A stretch of DNA of 64,000 nt, from assembly GCF_018873765.1 (NCBI RefSeq), contig NC_057925.1:5839568-5903567 (forward strand). The letters run 5' to 3'. Made by a program: the position numbers and the translations under genes. The notes under the pieces are model-generated. The model was given only the letters and a program-made list of their open reading frames with translations. It searched no databases and had not been told where the DNA came from. Positions within the stretch are counted from its first letter, which is position 1. The number at the start of each line of letters is the position of its first letter. Positions 1 through 12,000 of this stretch are shown one piece after another. Source of the DNA: Telopea speciosissima (Eukaryota > Streptophyta > Magnoliopsida > Proteales > Proteaceae).

Positions 1-3000
1 TGGTGTTTCCTAATCCTGTAATGTTTTGTTTTCGATTTTAAGACAATTCTATAGCTAGGTGGGCTATATTCTGACTCTTTGGCTGCTTGAATCCAAGGCC
101 TCCTTTGAACTTTGATTTACATAGCCAATCCTTTCTATTGGATTGACTTAATGGGTTCTCATCATCCATATTACCAATCCTCCGAGGGGACATTTTAGGA
201 ATCGCACTTGAATTAAAAAGACTTTTGTCATCTTATTGTCACCTCGATCGTATCTCATTGAGCCTGGAGCTCCAACCCCGACTTTGCATGATGGGTTAGC
301 GAGGAAATGGAAACAACAGCTTAAGCCATTAGGTGTAGGTGTTTTCTAGAGGTGAAATCTTCTAGTTCTTCTTATTTGACTCGAAACTGATCAATCTAGC
401 CATGAGCAGGTTGAACATCAACTAGCACTATTATGATGTGAACATTTAGAAGTAATTCATCAAATTGATTAGATTAGATATAAAATAAGAACATCCCCTT
501 CTTATGAGCACACTTTGGATATCTACATAAGTATACACACTCCTATTTCTGCATTTCATTCTCTATTTTTCCCGCCTCAAATAAAATGAGAATAAAGGGG
601 AGGCCTATGGATTCGACGTCTGACTGGAACCTTAGGTCACCATGTTGAATGTACAACGGTGACTTTTGAATGTTTAATGCCGTCAGGACACGTAACTTGA
701 TTAAAAAATACAAAAAAAAGTATGGTTTTTATGGGCACTTTTTTATTTTTATTGGATTTTTTTTATGAGTTTTGGTCTAGGTTTATAATGGTTTCAGTTT
801 CAATCAGTTTGGTTCGATTTCTATCGATTTCATAAAACCCCAAATTGAAACTAAACCGATAAGCATAGATGAACGAATTGGTTTCGATTGATTCAATCAA
901 TTCAGTCTGGAAATTAACAACCCTTCTTTGGGATTAACCTGTCCATAATTGAAGGTGCCATATACTAAAATTTCCTGTTATTTGTGATTTCGAAGGATAA
1001 CCCAAGTGGATGTTTCATTACAGAAAATTAGTTGAAACTAAACTTTAGTTAATAAGGGTTAAAAGTCAAGGATTAGTGGCATGTACAATGAGGATGAGAT
1101 CCAAAAATTGACAAATTTTTTTTTTTTGGGCATTGTTCTCTTTGTCGTAGCGCAGCCTGCACCCAGGCACATGGGGGTGGGCGCAATGACCACCCTGCCC
1201 CCTACACAGGCTGCCCATGTGCCTGGGCGCAGGCTACGCTACGGTACAAACAATATTTTCTCTTTTTTTTTTTGTAGACAAAAAATTTTGGGAAAAGAGT
1301 AATGGAGTACACGTGACTCAAAAGGGATATCCACAAATATGGAATCTTTAGGCAAAATCAATGCTTTAGAGGAAAAAAAAAAAATGAAACCACTCTGCTA
1401 AGTGATTCACAAAATTACATTTGAAATGCTAAGAAATAATTTGTTCATGGAACATGATTTTATGAACAAAATGTAATAAATTATTTATGCAAAAGATTTT
1501 GTGTATGGTTGTGCATTGTTCACGGTCATGTCTACCCTTTTACAAAAAAGGGTTGAAAAGACAAATCCCCCATATTTGACGCACCAGAACACCCCACCCC
1601 TCTCATGCAACTGTGCATGAGAACCTCCCTCAATTTTTATTTGTAGAATATGTATAAAAGTATAATGGAAAAGAATCATATACATAGAAGCAATGTTTTC
1701 GTTACTTTTTTATTAAGAGAAAGCTTTTTGTCACCCAAGAGAGAGAATCTATTCATTCATTGATGTGACTTTATGATTGGACTCTTGAAAAATGAATTCT
1801 ATCATTAAATTGTCATACTTTCCTGTGGATGTAAAACAATGTTTTCTATCGTGAATATGCCAATACGTATCAACGCATCACCAATATCAATATCAATTGG
1901 ATCTCATATATACGAATCGACCAATACGGTACAGATGTTATTTTTTCCAACAAAAAAAGGACTGTTTGATTTGGAATCGATCTAATCCATCTTATCCATA
2001 TTGATATCAGTATTGGTATTGGTTGTGACCGATACCATTAGAGATACTGTGATTTTTTTATGAAAAAAAGATAGAAAAACTACTATTCATATAAAAAATA
2101 GGAGTACACATCACCAATAGGCAATAGTGCAATGTAAGCATCTTTCCTTAGCATGTCTGGCTAAACTATGAGCTATACACACAACCTCTCTTATCTTTGC
2201 ATTCTTAAAAGAGTGCATAGTATTTACAACATCAAGAAGTATAACAAAAAGCTCCTAAGGCCAAGCACTCATTTGTATTTTAAGTAGTCATCCAACATCT
2301 GAACAATAAGTCCAAACATCTACCTCTGCCCACACTTTTCCTTGCGCTTGTGCAACCCTCGTACGATGCCTCGGACTTCTGCATTCTATGATATCATGAT
2401 TTAAATCCTTGATTATACGTGGTTGAAGTTGAAACTATATCCTTTCTTAGCTCATCCAGACACAGGTGTTAAGAAAACAACGTCCAGAAGTAGTGATTTG
2501 CAGAAGAAATATGAAAAATAGAGAAGAACAAACATACACAAACACATAGGATTTACATGATTCACTCCCAAAATAGAAGCTACATCCATGACCAAGTAAC
2601 AGAACGAATTTCACTATTCTTTGAAAATGTTATAAAACCTCTCTTATAGTTCTCTCAGAGATAAGAACATTATATAAAGAAACCCTAACCCGAGGAAGTA
2701 TAGAAATATCTCGGGACCCAGAAATTGCCAAATCGGACAAGGTCGGACCAAAACATAACATATATCTCAAAATATACCGTTTCGAAGATCTCGACGAGTC
2801 CAACACAACTCATTGCCTCTGGTAGTGTTGTACACCATTTTTTGGCAATCCGAGATCGTTTGGAGGTCAAAATGGCCCTCTGAAGATCTGAACCGTACAT
2901 TCTAGACCAAATTAGGCTTCACCAATAACAACAGGCATCGTGAAATGACACCCCCTGGTTGAATGCTCATTCAGACAAGGACACACTACCATTGGCTAAT

Positions 3001-3450
3001 ACATTGGTACAATGGCCATGGAATTGCGCAACGATCCCCTTGTTCAGTTAACTGGTCTCTTATCAGTAGAGTATAAAATCCCAAAAGATCCTAAGTTCAA
3101 CTCTTCTTTCCTCACCTTGAATGGGCACTTAGGAATTAGGATAGACCCCAAATCCAATAAAAGTTGGGGCTGCATATTATAGATTTTAGAGCGAAACATC
3201 TCACAGCTTCGTGACGATATAATCAATCAAGCTCATCACTGTCCCCAGAGCCACCGTATCATTTTAGCTCGGTAGTCCCTCATACACATTATAGTCTTTG
3301 CCTTTCCAGTCAGGGTCAAGGGGATGAGAATCTAAGCCACGTCAGCGTAACGTTCTACCAAACTTTCGCTTATCCTATCCATAGTTTTGTACTTTTTTAT
3401 TTATAAGGTCTTCAAATAGAATTCAACTAAAATAGGTTGGCCTAAGGTGG
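1..3450. other. Intergenic repeat-derived DNA, no gene seen
   Basis: AT-rich sequence with frequent stops in all frames and no convincing protein. It holds an imperfect inverted repeat at about 745-905 (arms built on GTTTCAGTTTCAATC-like words), a GATACG/CGTATC-rich repeat at about 1860-2045 related to the one at 34620-34830, and one copy of the 135-bp MITE described separately at 1128-1262. Short open frames here begin at arbitrary codons and resemble no family I recognise. Confidence 0.6.
1128..1262. mobile_element. MITE, family 1 (9-bp target duplication), copy 1
   Basis: A foldback element of about 135 bp. The left arm reads GGGCATTGTTCTC and continues through CAGGCACATGGG; the right arm is its approximate reverse complement (CCCATGTGCCTGGG then GCTACGCTACGG). 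The same element recurs at 41365-41499, 46932-47067 and 55114-55250. This copy sits inside a run of T, so its target duplication (poly-T on both sides) is uninformative, and its right end is eroded. Confidence 0.8.
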
Positions 3451-3472
3451 CACGTGGGACATAATCCACGTG
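3451..3472. promoter_or_regulatory. Pair of G-boxes upstream of the ABHD18-like gene
   Basis: Two perfect CACGTG palindromes lie at 3451-3456 and 3467-3472, 16 bp apart start to start and about 550 bp before the ATG at 4016. G-boxes are binding sites of plant bZIP and bHLH factors (ABF/ABI5, HY5, PIF). A paired arrangement resembles ABA-response or light-response modules, but function is inferred from motif alone. Further down, 3660-4015 is T-rich and suits a 5' leader. Confidence 0.45.
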
Positions 3473-4015
3473 TCACAGCGGTTTCTGTTTTCACCTCCAC
3501 CCAAGCACCCACAGCTTTAAGGTATTTTATTTTCTAGAGCACGGCTCCTCTCCAGTGACTTGACATTTTGGTGAAACCAAACAGAGAAGAAACTGCGGGT
3601 TCCACACCACATCACCACCCTTCTGTTTTACCAATATTTTCTAATAACTGGAGAGGATTTGTAGCTTTTAGTTAGTGGGTCACGTTCTTCTCTCCCTCTG
3701 TCTTTCGTCTGTGAGTCCTACTCCTCCTTCATCTGGGTTTGTTTCCTATATTTGATCCATTTCCGACTTCTTGGGTGATTGAGATTTCGCGTTTTCATTG
3801 GCGAGACTGGATTAAAGGGACGAAAGCTGCGGCTTTGTATTATGGATTTTCCTGTTTTCCCCTTTTTTTATGTTTGTGGTTTTGAGAGAGATTTGCTGAT
3901 TTGGATTGGAAAATCTCTGACATTGTAAATTATAATCCAACCATTATCGGATCAAAATCTTCCTTTCTGTACGATTTGGAGGCGTTTCAGTTGTGGGTTT
4001 TTCTTTCTTCTGAAG

Positions 4016-6713
4016 ATGGTTACTGTTAATCTGGGCATCCTTCATTATGTATTGGATCACATCTATGGTGCATTGGTCCACCGAACGAAAATAACCCCAC
4101 CATTCTTCTCCAGAGGATGGGGAGGTAATAAGCTGGATCTGCTAGAGAGCATGATTAAGGAGCTCTTACCCGATTTGGCAGCTAAGAATTGGCCCCCTAA
4201 TCTGGTGCAGCCCACATGGAAAACGGTTTGGGAAACGAAGACCGCTTGCCTCAGAGAAGGTGTTTTCAGGACCCCTTGCGATGAGCAGCTCATTAGTGCA
4301 TTGCCTCCCGAGAGTTATACTGCACGGGTCGCTTATCTCACACCAAAGCTCATTCATCCGCATAAGATGGCTTGTGTGGTTCATCTTGCAGGTGATTTCA
4401 TCCGTATATCTTTTTCAAATAGATTCTATTTCGGACACCTGGAAGACTTTTTTTTTTTTTTTGAATTTGGGGGATTATTTCAAATGGGGATGAATTGGAT
4501 ATGTTCTTGTCTCCAGTTTTTTTTTCGAGAATGAAAATTGGTGGGTTTTTTTTCTTCTTTTATTTATTTTTCTCAAACAAGTATGATCCAAAGGATGAAA
4601 GGATGAAGGATTCATCCTGCAGCATTGCTCATCCTAATTTTAAAGCTTTTCTTTCTTCCAGAATTCAGACCCTACTTTACTTTCCCTTCCCCTCCCCGCT
4701 ATCTTGTTTTGGCATGAACTGGACTCTATGCATTGGGGTGGCTAGCTCTATGAGTATCAGTAACTGTCTTGAATGTACATTAATAAAGCTCTTAAAAGTG
4801 TTTAAAGAAAATTTTAGGTTAAACCAAAGAAGGGGAGATCCAATTAAAAAGGAAATTCAGGATTTCCGGATAAAAGTTTAAAGATTTTCTTAACAGAAGA
4901 GTTATCTCGCAACTACTTTGTAACTTGTCCATGTAACAGAAGAGTTTGTATCAGTAACTGTCTTGAATGTACATTAGTGAAGTTCTTAAAAGTGTTTAAA
5001 GAAAATTTTAGGTTAAACCCAAGAAGGGGAGACCCAATTAAAAAGCAAATTCAGGAATTCCGGATAAAAGTTTAAAGCTTTTCTTTATTTTAGATTTAAT
5101 CCTTCAGAATTCAGACCCTACTTTACTTCCCCCTCCCCCTTGTTTTTATTTTTTCTTTTGGGGGGGGGGGGGGGAGTGAATTGAACTCAATTTACTGGGG
5201 GCCAGGGGGAGAGAGGGAGTGGGGGGGGGGGGGGGTGGGGGCTAGTAGCTCTATGAGCTTTGTGTTATCTAGCAACTACTTTGTAACTTTTCAATGTGAC
5301 GGAAGAGTTTTGTCTCAGTAACTGTCTTGAATGTACATTAGTAAAGCTCTTAAAACTATTTTTGTTCCTCATTACAATCATTTTTCTTTGAATTTTTCTT
5401 TTTAATAAACGGTTTTGGAGCTTAGGTCAAAGAGGTGTTGGTTTCTTATAATAGGAACTGGAGACCATTCATTTGAGAGGAGGTTGCGTCTTGGTGCACC
5501 ATTGTTGAAGGAAAACATTGCAACAATGGTGCTTGAGAGGTGAGACATGTATTTTCATTGCTAGCTGCTTTAATAGAAGAAGGGAATTTGCTAATGCAAG
5601 TTAATAGGATTTGAATCTGAATCAAGACGAATGTGCTGCTGCAGCCCTTTTTATGGAAGGCGGCGTCCTATACTACAACGTGGTGCAAAGCTTCTTTGTG
5701 TGAGTGACTTGCTGTTGTTAGGAAGAGCCACCATAGAGGAAGCTCGCAGTCTGCTATACTGGTTAGATGTGGAGGCTGGGTTTGGCAAGACAGGTGTATG
5801 TGGACTTAGTATGGGTAAGACTTTTTTACTGGTTTTGTTTGGTATGCATTCTCAGAATAGATTGTGCACATTCTGAAGTGAGAAAATAGAGAAGAATTGG
5901 GTTTCAGAATGCATTCTAGACCCAGAATTTATTCAGAGAATGCTTACCAAAAACACAGCCTTACAGAGCTCAATTCTTGATTTCCGTTTTGATTCCTGGA
6001 TACTGTTGTTGACTGGTTGGTTAGCTTTCATTTAGATTTTGTTTAATTGTGGAATTCGTAGGGGGTGTACATGCTGCAATGGTTGGATCACTGCATCCCA
6101 CACCAGTTGCCACATTCCCATTTCTCTCTCCACACTCTGCTGCTGTGGCATTCTGTGAAGGAATATTAAAACATGCCACTGCATGGGAGGTATTGAAAGA
6201 AGATGGAACAGCAGCACAGAGGACTGCAATGACACTTGAGGAAGTAAGAGAACGGATGCGAACTGTACTATCACTAACAGATGTCACAAGATTTCCAATT
6301 CCTAAAAATCCTCAGTCCGTGATATTTGTAGCTGCAACTGTAAGTCCATCCTCATTTTGATAGAGATGTAGATTGTGTGAGACAGATATGGGAGTTGCTG
6401 CCTTGCCTCCTCTCCCTTTTAAGCCCTTTTTGTTTGTTTTCTTTTAGCTTCTTTTGAATAAATATTTTGGTGTCAACTTTTTCACTGTGAATTGCATTTC
6501 TGAATGATTTTCTTTCTACACAATTGTTGGTTTCAGGATGATGGGTATATACCAAAGCACTCAGTGTTGGAGCTTCAAAAAGCTTGGCCTGGTTCAGAAG
6601 TAAGATGGGTGACAGGGGGACATGTCTCATCCTTCCTCCTCCATAATGATGCCTTTCGCAAGGCGATTGTTGATGGGCTTGACAGGTTACAATGGAAGGA
6701 TTCTTCATTGTGA
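4016..6713 (+). CDS. Alpha/beta hydrolase, ABHD18 family (DUF2048), 5 exons
   Basis: Exons: 4016-4391, 5455-5539, 5645-5814, 6062-6339, 6537-6713; joined they give 361 aa with GT-AG junctions throughout. The protein matches the plant ABHD18 family, usually about 360 aa. The exon 1/2 join makes HLAGTGDHSFERR, the conserved start of the hydrolase core. The nucleophile elbow GLSMGG is at residues 207-212 (Ser209), split by intron 3. The other likely triad members are the Asp at 304-305 (DDGYIP) and His332 (TGGHVSSF). No clear signal peptide is seen; the N-terminus carries MVTVNLGILHYVLDHIYGAL. The start is the first ATG, in line with that N-terminus. The substrate is not known from sequence. Mammalian ABHD18 has been linked to cardiolipin metabolism; I do not extend that to plants. 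Intron 1 (1063 bp) holds tandem repeats and intron 3 a MITE; neither touches a splice site. Confidence 0.93.
4641..5357. repeat. Nested tandem duplications and G-runs in intron 1
   Basis: A block starting TAAAGCTTTTCTTT at 4641 recurs at about 5071 (period about 430 bp). Inside it, a segment beginning TGTCTTGAATGTACATTA at about 4770 recurs at about 4960 (period about 190 bp), and its start appears a third time near 5324. Two interrupted poly-G runs lie at 5159-5175 and 5220-5236. All of it is within intron 1 of the hydrolase gene. Confidence 0.8.
5831..5968. mobile_element. hAT-like MITE in intron 3 of the hydrolase gene
   Basis: Inverted ends are visible: left TGTTTGGTATGCATTCTC and right GAGAATGCTTACCAAAAACA, which are near reverse complements. 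Such ends followed by ACAGCC are typical of non-autonomous hAT elements in plants. A partial relative lies at about 35070-35140 and another candidate at about 43700-43870 (ACCAAACGCAGCC end). No target duplication was resolved. Confidence 0.6.
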
Positions 6714-9044
6714 CATCAGGTTCTGTTACATAAGAGATTGCTTTCAAGTCATTTGGGTTCTTTTCTTCTTTTTACTCACTGCTTCTGTAACAAGAACTAT
6801 ACCTGTAAGCACCAAACTCCCCCACAAAAGGAAAAAGGATAAAAAAGGGGGAAGCAAGAGGGTCAATCAGAGAATCAGTGCTTCAATTTGTTTTCTTGTA
6901 ACAGCCAAGAGAGAGCTAGGGGGAGAAATTGTTATCAAAGTGAAGAATGTTTAAAAATGCTAATTTCATTTTATTTAAATGGTTTTCTTCTTCTTTCACC
7001 CTTTGGGAACTGCCTGACTCAAGCTGTTGAAACACTATTGAGAACTTAAGATTTACTGTCATCATTAAAGTGGAAAATGTGAAGAGTCATCACTGTGTCA
7101 ATTATGAGGGAAATGTGATGTCATGTCACAACTCCCAACAACTATGAACAATTAGAGGAGAAAATATTATGGAGTTGTAACACCTAATTTTTTGTTTAAA
7201 AATCACTTTGTGCCTATAATGACTGGTTTAAGGGATAAAGAGATTGAGAGCAAGAAAGAAAAAGGATCTCACCTATGTAGAGAAAATTCTCTCCCAAAAT
7301 TTGCTTCTGAAAGCATGAGCTCTGTAGGACTGAGTTTTCTTCCACCATGGCAAAGAGAGAATCTCTTCAGCCACAGGATCTCACCCTTTGATTTGATCAA
7401 TGAAGGTTATTTCCAAGAGACGGGAGTTTTTTTTAAGCCATGGGGCTTCAGATGTGTTGGGGAGTCTCTTAGAAGGGTATTCTGGGGAAAATACTAAAAC
7501 CCATGATAGTGTGATGAACACTTCATGAACCTTCACCACTGTGTTGAAGGAAAATTTTCTCCAATAAATAATATGATTGATTTATCTAACTAATTCTCTC
7601 CCTTGGAAAGGTAAAATTTTCCAAATTGCAATACATGGCTCAAATATCTACCATGTGACATGTCAGAATGGCCTCAAATATTATGGACAAGTAGATCCCA
7701 AAGGCCTATACTCACATGTCAAATTTCAACCCATATGGGTTTGATAAGTGGCAAAATAGAGCTTTTTGATCATTAAACTACAGAGGAAGGTATTTGATTT
7801 GATGAAAAGGAAAAGATACTCTAAGCCGCTGGGGAAGAGTATGGTAGCACCGTCGTGTTTATCTCTCTCCTCACATGAAATGAACTTGTGCCGTCCTATG
7901 TACGATACCATTTAATCGCACTTCATTGATATGCTCCCCTATACCGCTTGCTCAGTGAACCCTCTCACTTGATCAAATTAGTCTCTGAAAAATAATACAC
8001 GGATACCCTAGATCATGTCCTCTCTATCATATAATTGGAAAAAATTTTATCCGCTGCTGTGCACATCGTGCGGCACAGCAGCAACCATGTGTGCACAGCG
8101 GGCCCCACTGTGCACACATGGCCGCTGCTGTGCCGCACGATGCGCACAGCAGCGCTGTAGTTACAGCAGCGGATAAAGGTCCGAATAGTCATATCATCTT
8201 GTTCACGGGGCAAAATGAGGGTGAGATGATTAGATAAACCGGCAAAAATACATTCACTTTTTATTGACCTCTCCATATTTTGCATTAATAACAGAGCTTT
8301 TGTGTATTGAGAGATCAGTTGGAAAGCTCTATTTACATGACTCTTCCTAATTTTGTCATCTTAACAATTCATTAATTGTACTTCATTTAGTCCTATAAAA
8401 GAAGATGCGTGAGACCAATAAATCACTTGGCCCCTTACAAGTAAAACATAAATGGTGCAATTAAAATAACAATTCCAACAAAAAAAAAAAAGAGTACAAA
8501 ACACATTATGCACCAACTTTGATTTCTGTCATTTTCTTTTATAAAAAAGGAAACTATATAGTGGCAACAGAGTACTTATTATGTGCAAAAAACATTTACC
8601 CTATTGACAAATGATCAACAAGACCTCTTCATCAAGGGGAAAAAGTGACCAAGACCACCCCTTAATTGCCCTACTCTCCTTTTAAGACAGGAAAATGGAC
8701 AAAAGATGTGAATTAGATCCATATTGCAATACTCTGTAAAGTATAATGTGTTTCTATCATACATATCGACACAGATGTAGCCTGTTAAACCATAGATCCT
8801 CACCCAAGAAAAAGAAGGGGTTTGAGAGATTACACTTGTGTGAACCTTCTATTTTCAAGTTCAGTCAATAATGTGCTTATGTACAACAAAATGAAGGGCA
8901 TCCATAGACGGTCTCCAGTATGTAGTAGGTCATTGTGGATTTGCCTGAGAAAATCAGCTAAGATTTTAGCAGCTTTCGGGTACTGTACTTTATTTAGAGA
9001 AGAAGTATGAATAAAAGCAAAATAACAAAAAGGTTAATGGGCCA
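6714..9044. other. Intergenic region between hydrolase and JMJ30 3' ends
   Basis: The two flanking genes converge here. The first few hundred bases after 6713 and before 9045 are expected to hold the two 3' UTRs. Apart from the hairpin element at 8046-8177 the interval is AT-rich and I see no gene. The frame open at 7192-7497 has no recognisable domain. Confidence 0.6.
8046..8177. mobile_element. GC-rich foldback MITE (132 bp)
   Basis: The segment starts TTTATCCGCTGCTGT and ends ACAGCAGCGGATAAA, perfect inverted termini of 15 bp. The arms pair again internally: ATCGTGCGGCACAGCAGC on the left against GCTGCTGTGCCGCACGAT on the right, then GTGTGCACAG against CTGTGCACAC around a GGGCCC centre. 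It is much more GC-rich than its surroundings. No coding capacity, no clear target duplication and no second copy in this window. Confidence 0.75.
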
Positions 9045-12000
9045 TCAGGAGACAGGTGAGCTGCTGCCCTCGCTCCACCAAAAACTAACAGAGAAACTTG
9101 TTGCAAGAGATCTCACATAATGCCACCATTTTGGTGGAATGTAAAGCATTTCGCCTTCCTCTAAGATGCAGTCCATAAAATCCAAGTCTACCGCCTTTGG
9201 AAATTGCTTCTCATCTGGATTGTCCAGATCGACCTACAAAAATCTCCTCTCAGCAAGAATTCAGAAGAAACATAAAAGTTCAAACAGACTCGAGATCTGA
9301 ATAAAAATGATGTAATAAGAAGAAAGGATTGCAATCCTCTCGATGTAAATATTGATATCAACTTGATAGTGATAATTTTGACCACTAATTGGGGACAGCG
9401 ACACAAAATACTGTATCAACCTCTTAAAAGGATAAAATTACCTAGCATCTCCATAGCATATCAGTCACTCCAAACAGCAGTTGTTTTTGATAGAATTAAT
9501 TTTTTTTGTCATGGCCTCTTTTTTTATTGTAATAAGGAAAAAAGATACAAGACCATAGTATACAACAACAACCGAACTACTGAATGCCAAAGCTGAAACG
9601 CAAAAAAGTCCATGCATTGTCATGACCTTGTTAGTCCTCTAAATAAGCTATTCCAGGTACACTTATTTCCATTTATGGTTTATAGTTAGCCCTGATATTT
9701 GCTACAGGTAACAAATCAACAAAAATAAAGTCTGCTGCAGCAGGTAACTTAACAGGTACATCAGAATCATCAAGGTAAGGAAAAGCAAACATGCTTTGAG
9801 CAGCGTCATAAAAAAAATAAAAAAATAAAAAAAGATAAAATCAAATTTTCTAGGATGAATGACAGGTAATCCAATGACAGTTCAGAAGGTCTACCTGGCT
9901 GGAATTGCTTAGCATAGGCTCATCATAAGGGTAAAGATCCTCTGATATAGAAGCAGGGTAAAGCCTTACATACTTTCTGCCAACAACCTGGAAAGAAAAG
10001 GCAAGAGTTCAGCTAGTCAAACTGATTGGCAAATAACTAAAAATTACAAAAAAAAAGTCAATGTACAAGATATTGTGCAAAAACTCAAACATTGACCAAG
10101 TAAGGGCAACACATATTATCAGAAAATCACAGTACAGATAAAATAGCAAGTACTAAGACCAGGCACTACCCTTCAAGTATAGAGGATCTACTCAGCCATA
10201 ATGAATATCATCATCCCAAAGCAGTGTGTCATGGGCCTCTTGGACACTAAGTCCGTGACAAGAGGGACACGAGAACCTTAGTGGTATCTACATTTCAATA
10301 AGATTTAAAGCCATCATCTTAAAATCACATCAACTTACATCCAATTTTAAGCTTTGATTGTAAATTACTTATTTAAAACTTTGTTTTACTGGGGAAATGA
10401 TTACGTTCACTAGGTAGGTGAACTTTGTGGAGTTTACCAGTTGCCATTTGGAAAGAAATGGACATTATTGGATCTATGTTACAGAGGATCTACCCATCTC
10501 ACTAGTAAATATTCAATCCAATGTGAGTATATAATATGAGTTGAAACATGGTTTATGGTGTATTGAACCTAATGTAGTCCTAGAATAGGTGATAATCCTA
10601 CTAGGAGCCAATTGGAATCAAGCTTTGGTCAAGCCTGCTGTTTAGGGCTGATTTGGGGCTGTTTTAGGGCAAAATTAGGGTTTAGGATGGGAATTTGGGA
10701 ATGGGGTTTATAGGGTTTTAATCTGCAGATTTAGAGGGTCATTATGGTATAAAAATATCTGAATTTGAATCAGTTTTAATTTTCTGCAGAAATTAGGGTT
10801 AGGGTTTCGGTTCAAAAACTAAGGAAAATAGCCAAAACTAGGGTTTTTAATGGGGGTTTAGGGGGCTAGGCTTGGGATCGAGTTTAGGGCACTGTGGGAG
10901 GGAGGTTCGATCCTAATATGGGCCTGTTTTGATGGTCCGAAGTGGGAGATCTGTAATTTTAGGGTTTAATGGCTAATGGAACTTTTTACAGAAATTAGGG
11001 TTGGAGTGATGGGAAGGGGCAGCAACTTGGGTAGAGTAGGGATGGTGTTGAGGGGAGGCTATGGTCAGAATTTGGATGGCTTCTGATAGGTAAGCAGATC
11101 TGGACAGAACTGAGATTCAGATCTGGGCAGAATGTAGCAGTCTAGGGTTTATGAGAAATAGGACAGAAAAGAAAGGGGATCGATTGGGGAAGGAAAGAAA
11201 GGATAAAACAGAAAATTAAAACCCAAACTTACACTGGATTCCACCGGCAGCAGGTTGGATTGTTGAAGGATGAAACCATCTTCGAAATAGGGATCCTCCT
11301 AGCCGTCACAGCGTAAGGAGTTGCAGGATTCCACCCACCCTTCCACCTTGATAAGCCCACAAGGATGCACCCACTCTTGGAGAGCAAGGAGCAGCAAGCA
11401 GCCACGAAAATCTCTTTTTTTAAATTCAAATCTGTTCTGGGGGAGCCTCCCACGATTCCTTTATTTATAATTAAAGGCCTAAGCCAAATCCTAATACAAT
11501 CTAATCTCCTCCTCACTTAAATTGTGGAGGGGATCTAATCAAAGTCAAATTACTAATTTAAAATACTAAAATGTCCTAACTACCCCTACTAACTTAAAAT
11601 AAAAAAATCTAACTTAAAAACAACTAATTAAAAGAAGATTCCATATTAGCCAATAGGATAAAAGAACCTATTAACCAATAGGAACACTTCACTTAAATTA
11701 GACCCATTGAACCACTTGGATGCAACCAAATCTAAACCGGTTCAATCTAAAAACATAAAAATAACTAAATATTGGGCTAATCCCGTATGCAACCTAAGTA
11801 CCCCTAGTTTAGGCTCATTAAAGTGGCCTATTACATAAAAACCCTTGGGAACAAAGGCCTAACATGGATATAACCCAACCCTAGGCCTATTTCTAAAGAA
11901 ATAAGCCCTATTTGGTGATCATTCTGCATCAGAACCTTTTATACATTTTAGTTTAACATTATCACATGCAATATAAACTTTTTGACCAATGTATGTCCAT

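Noticed and set aside
10660-10870. Possible interstitial telomere repeats (TTAGGGTTT-like)
   Set aside because: Words are scattered and irregular, with no tandem array; consistent with retroelement internal sequence. The same applies to 25770-25830.
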